DNA of 64,000 bases from Muraenolepis orangiensis (taxonomy: Eukaryota; Chordata; Actinopteri; Gadiformes; Muraenolepididae). Each line of letters starts with the position of its first letter. Positions within the stretch are counted from its first letter, which is position 1. A model generated the notes under the pieces. The model did not search any database. It was given only the letters and a program-made list of their open reading frames with translations, and was not told where the DNA came from. The stretch lies in contig CM051004.1 of assembly GCA_027704905.1 (NCBI GenBank), forward strand, positions 14,951,164 through 15,015,163, read 5' to 3'. Shown one piece after another: positions 60,885 through 64,000 of the stretch. Made by a program: the position numbers and the translations under genes.

Positions 60885-61585
60885 AGATTTCCAAGCTATG
60901 ACCACCTGATGGCGTTTTGGGGTTTGATTGAGCCTTCAATTTACAAAATGGTTCAGGTCTCTAGAGCCAAGAGCCTCCAGAGCACGTCCATCAGCGGTAG
61001 GTTATGGTCTGAGCTGCTCTGTAGTAACAGAGGGTGGGATGCCATTGCCTTTACAGAAGGCTACACTAAAGGACTCAGCCCCCTTTAAATACACCAGTGC
61101 ACTACAGCAACTCAGTTTTTCCCCATGGTATGGTACACATAACCATTATATAACATTTTGCCAAACAAGAGCACAGCCTTACTAGTTTATAACTTAAAGC
61201 AGTAACCTTTTTTTAACCTTCCAGAGACAGCTGCTCCAGCCAATCGACGAGTTCTTTATTTTCCTCGTCTTCCTGTCGGTTGGTTTGAAGGACAGGGACC
61301 CGGCGCATCGACTCAACATACATCAGTCCACAGTGAGCTGCATTATTGCAACATGGACACGTTTTCTAGCCACTGCACTGGGCTCTCAATGCATCTGGCT
61401 CACACCTGCAGAAGTGCAAGCTTACCTCCCTGAGGAATTCTGAGATTTCCCAGACACCCAGGTCATCTTGGACTGCACTGAGCTCAAGTGTCAGACACCA
61501 TCCTCACCACTCCTGCAAAGTGAGATGTACTCCACCTACAAATCTCACTGCACCATGAAAGGGCTTATTGGCAGATGTTTACAGT
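60885..61585 (+). pseudogene. PIF/Harbinger-type DDE transposase relic, copy 2
   Basis: Same blocks as 12305-13005 with the same stop after PEEF. One visible difference is gtctgagctg here versus gtcttagctg, which only changes an already broken stretch. Confidence 0.7.
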
Positions 61586-61589
61586 GGCA

Positions 61590-63117
61590 TGCCTGTTGTT
61601 AAACTACCAAAACAAGGCATTAGTTAAGGCATGGGTTAAGTAAAGCATTGGTTCAAAACCAGGTTTTTGTAATTCGATTTAGTGAATTTTGTTTATTCCA
61701 GTGGCAGATCATTTTGTTAAACATTCTGTAAATCTTATGTACACAAACATTATCAATGTAAGCAAACTGTTGAATGTAAAGTCATTTGTATAGATTTGTA
61801 AAAATGAACATTGTAACATATTGTACATATATCATATTGAACTATTGTAACATATTGGCAAAAAATACATGATAATAAAATATTTTATCATTCCAATCTT
61901 TCATTGAAGAACCGCTCATGTTCATTTCTCAAAGACAGGTATCTTGGCATGTATGTGGAGAAAAATAAATGGTCAGCTTTTTCTGTAATTGATCTTTGCA
62001 CTTGTTTGGAACAGCAAAGCCACTATGTGATTGCACAAAACAGTGCCTGCCACACAGGAGCATTGGCTGTGCCTCAACACCACTGGCGATGAATCACGGA
62101 GCATAATCTAAGAAGAAGAGAAAAAATAAATATACCCTCTGCTTCATGGAAGAAAGCAAGTAGGTTATTATGAGTAGAACAGTTATTGTTACTGAACCAT
62201 GCTCCTAGACGATGCCTACCCTCCTAAATCCTTAGCTTTCAATTCTCTCCCTTCTCAAACAAACTTGAATAACCTTCCTTGATGACTATTATGCCTTAGA
62301 TGGTGTATATTAGCAGTGTTAACTTATGTAAATATGTTTCTGATCACCCAAACACGTTTCCACCTTATCCTTATTAACTTGATCAAATGATCTGACCAAT
62401 GTACAGGGAGACAGGCAAACATTCAAGTTGGTGAGTCTTTAGGAATAAACTTAGCTATAATGCTCCACTGAACTGAGCACCACTCAACGAGGATGAAAAA
62501 CGTTACACAGCTTCCTGCCTACACTTAAACTGTGGTGTCTCACTCTTCCTCATTGTCCTGTAGAACAAGGCCCTCACGACCTACCCTGACAGTCTGTCTT
62601 CATTGGACACTGAATAAAATAACATAAGTGTTGTTAGCGTTACACCGTCATTAGTGTTAGTCAGTCAGTTAATTGTTTTCTTACCTTCCTAGTTGTGTAT
62701 GTATGACGCCGCATACAATTTACAACCTTTATCCAACTTGCTTGTTGGGTTTTTGGTCGTCCTACAAATCCGGTGAACATCGGTGATGTTCAACTTTGGG
62801 AGCTCTTGTAAACACCGGGTGAAGAATGTCGCCGTTGAACCGGAAACAGTCGAGCAGCATTTAGTTGTATTAAGAAGAATGTGTTAACTTGTTTACAGTA
62901 AATAAATGCATTGCCTTCTGGTTCATTTGAACTTTTCAGTATGCCACTTAGACAAAGTGCAAGTCAACACCTGACCCTAACACTCTAGTGAGTTTGCTAA
63001 CTTTTAATATTAAACACCATAGAACATACCAGGCTGACATAGGTGTGGTGTAAGCAACACTGCCACAACTAAGAAAATTGATAAAGGGTTTGTTAGATTT
63101 ACAGTAGGTGTGCGAAT

Positions 63118-63120
<3 letters not shown>
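61590..63120. other. Intergenic and upstream flank of gene F, no gene seen
   Basis: Copy of 13010-16210 without the hAT element. The empty insertion site TCCTAGAC is at 62203-62210. Confidence 0.6.

Positions 63121-63124
<4 letters not shown>

Positions 63125-63159
<35 letters not shown>
63125..63159 (+). repeat. (TG)n microsatellite upstream of gene F
   Basis: 35 nt, 20 nt shorter than its partner at 16216-16270. Confidence 0.9.
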
Positions 63160-63160
<1 letters not shown>

Positions 63161-63332
63161 TCTCTTCATCAAATGTAATAACATTGTATTACGGCAGTAT
63201 TGACATGTGGCCTTATTTGTGCACCTGGTCAACACATATAGACTTTGTTCCGGATGCAGGTCTCAAATATCTTCTGTCAGCAAAGGCTTCCATTCTTGAT
63301 ACAACGATACAACCAGACACTGAAAATAACAA

Positions 63333-63836
63333 ATGGCTGTGTTTTCTGAAATATTAGCTCTGGAGTGGATGGACGCGAGTGGTGTTTTAATATTCATCTT
63401 TATTTTCTTGATCCTTGCGGACTATTTAAAGCATAGAACCCCCTGGAATTTCCCTCCGGGACCCTGGTCTCTTCCTATTATCGGGGACGCACACCGGGTC
63501 GAGCCCTCCAAACTACATCTGAATTTCACCCAGGTACCACACTTATTTATTATTTTTTAACAGTTAAAGTCTATCTTTTAAACTCTGTATTTGTTGTCTC
63601 TATTGGCTGACCCTATGTTGTGTATGTACATTTTGCCACTGTTAAATTGCATCATTAATACATTTTCTTTTAGTTTGCTAAGAAATATGGACCAATTTTT
63701 AGTCTTCGAATCATGGATGGAAGGGTTGTGGTTATCAATGGATACAAGCTTATAAGAGAAGCCTTCGTCCAGAGAGGGGAAGACTATGAAGATCGTCCAA
63801 GAATGCCATTTCTGTCTGATGTGATTGGAACTAAAG
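63333..63836 (+). CDS. Gene F: CYP2-family P450, exons 1-2 (cut by window end)
   Basis: Exon 1 is 63333-63533 and exon 2 is 63674-63836, encoding the same MAVFSEILALEWMDA start, anchor, PPGPWSLPIIGDAH hinge and exon 2 (FAKKYGPIFSLRIM; REAFVQRGEDYED) as gene B. The exon 2 acceptor has a slightly better pyrimidine run here (cattttcttttag against cattttattttag). The remaining seven exons lie past 64000. As the duplicate of gene B it may carry the same disabling changes, but this cannot be seen. Confidence 0.8.
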
Positions 63837-64000
63837 GTATTGTGTGGCATTAATTTTAAAACATACCCAAATGATTTGCAGTCTTAGATTGCAGCAACAA
63901 TATAGCTCGCTTCCAAAGCAACCTACATGCATACACTATCGGAGTAAGTACAAAAATACAAAAATATGAGTCTGATGAATGTGATGATAAATGTGATGAG

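Overview
The window looks like a teleost fish genome. It holds a tandem cluster of CYP2-family cytochrome P450 genes, all on the + strand apart from one antisense fragment, buried in fish-type repeats: Ty3/gypsy elements, L2/Rex-like LINE tails, tRNA-derived SINEs, hAT transposons and very long (TG)n and (TC)n microsatellites. The P450 genes have the classical nine-exon CYP2 layout with identical exon lengths (201, 163, 150, 161, 177, 139, 188, 142 and 176 nt; 498 residues). They carry the expected N-terminal anchor, PPGP hinge, I-helix AGTET, K-helix ExxR and the FxxGxRxCxG haem loop split across exons 8 and 9.

Layout. Gene A (546-5381) shows only exons 3-9 because the window starts inside its intron 2. 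A Ty3/gypsy element (6324-10571), a LINE tail, a DDE-transposase relic and a hAT element (13624-15267) follow. Gene B (16442-25861) has all nine exon positions but is broken in exons 4 and 6, with a LINE in intron 2 and a gypsy fragment in intron 5. Next come a second hAT (27050-28931) and locus C (28932-33471), which keeps only exons 7-9. Two antisense exons of a different CYP2 gene lie at 33596-33992. Gene D (35825-43230) and gene E (44336-53959) are complete and open. From 48604 to the end of the window the sequence repeats positions 1-17109 almost base for base, so E exons 3-9 match A, and gene F (63333 onward) matches B.

The two strongest structural observations are these. First, a near-identical duplication with a period of about 48.6 kb in which one copy carries a hAT insertion and a splice-site mutation that the other lacks; it is either a very recent tandem duplication or an uncollapsed haplotype. 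Second, locus C can be derived from the D locus by one 5.2 kb internal deletion with GAG microhomology. In all five genes the last exon, which carries the haem cysteine, sits directly behind a 97-165 nt (TG)n tract that takes the place of a normal polypyrimidine tract.

D and E are the only genes here that look able to give a full P450. A is doubtful because its exon 7 acceptor is lost, B is a pseudogene, C is a 3' fragment, and F is cut by the window end. P450s of this type would act in the endoplasmic reticulum membrane with NADPH-P450 reductase as monooxygenases of fatty acids or xenobiotics; substrates cannot be read from this sequence. No RNA genes or CRISPR arrays were found.
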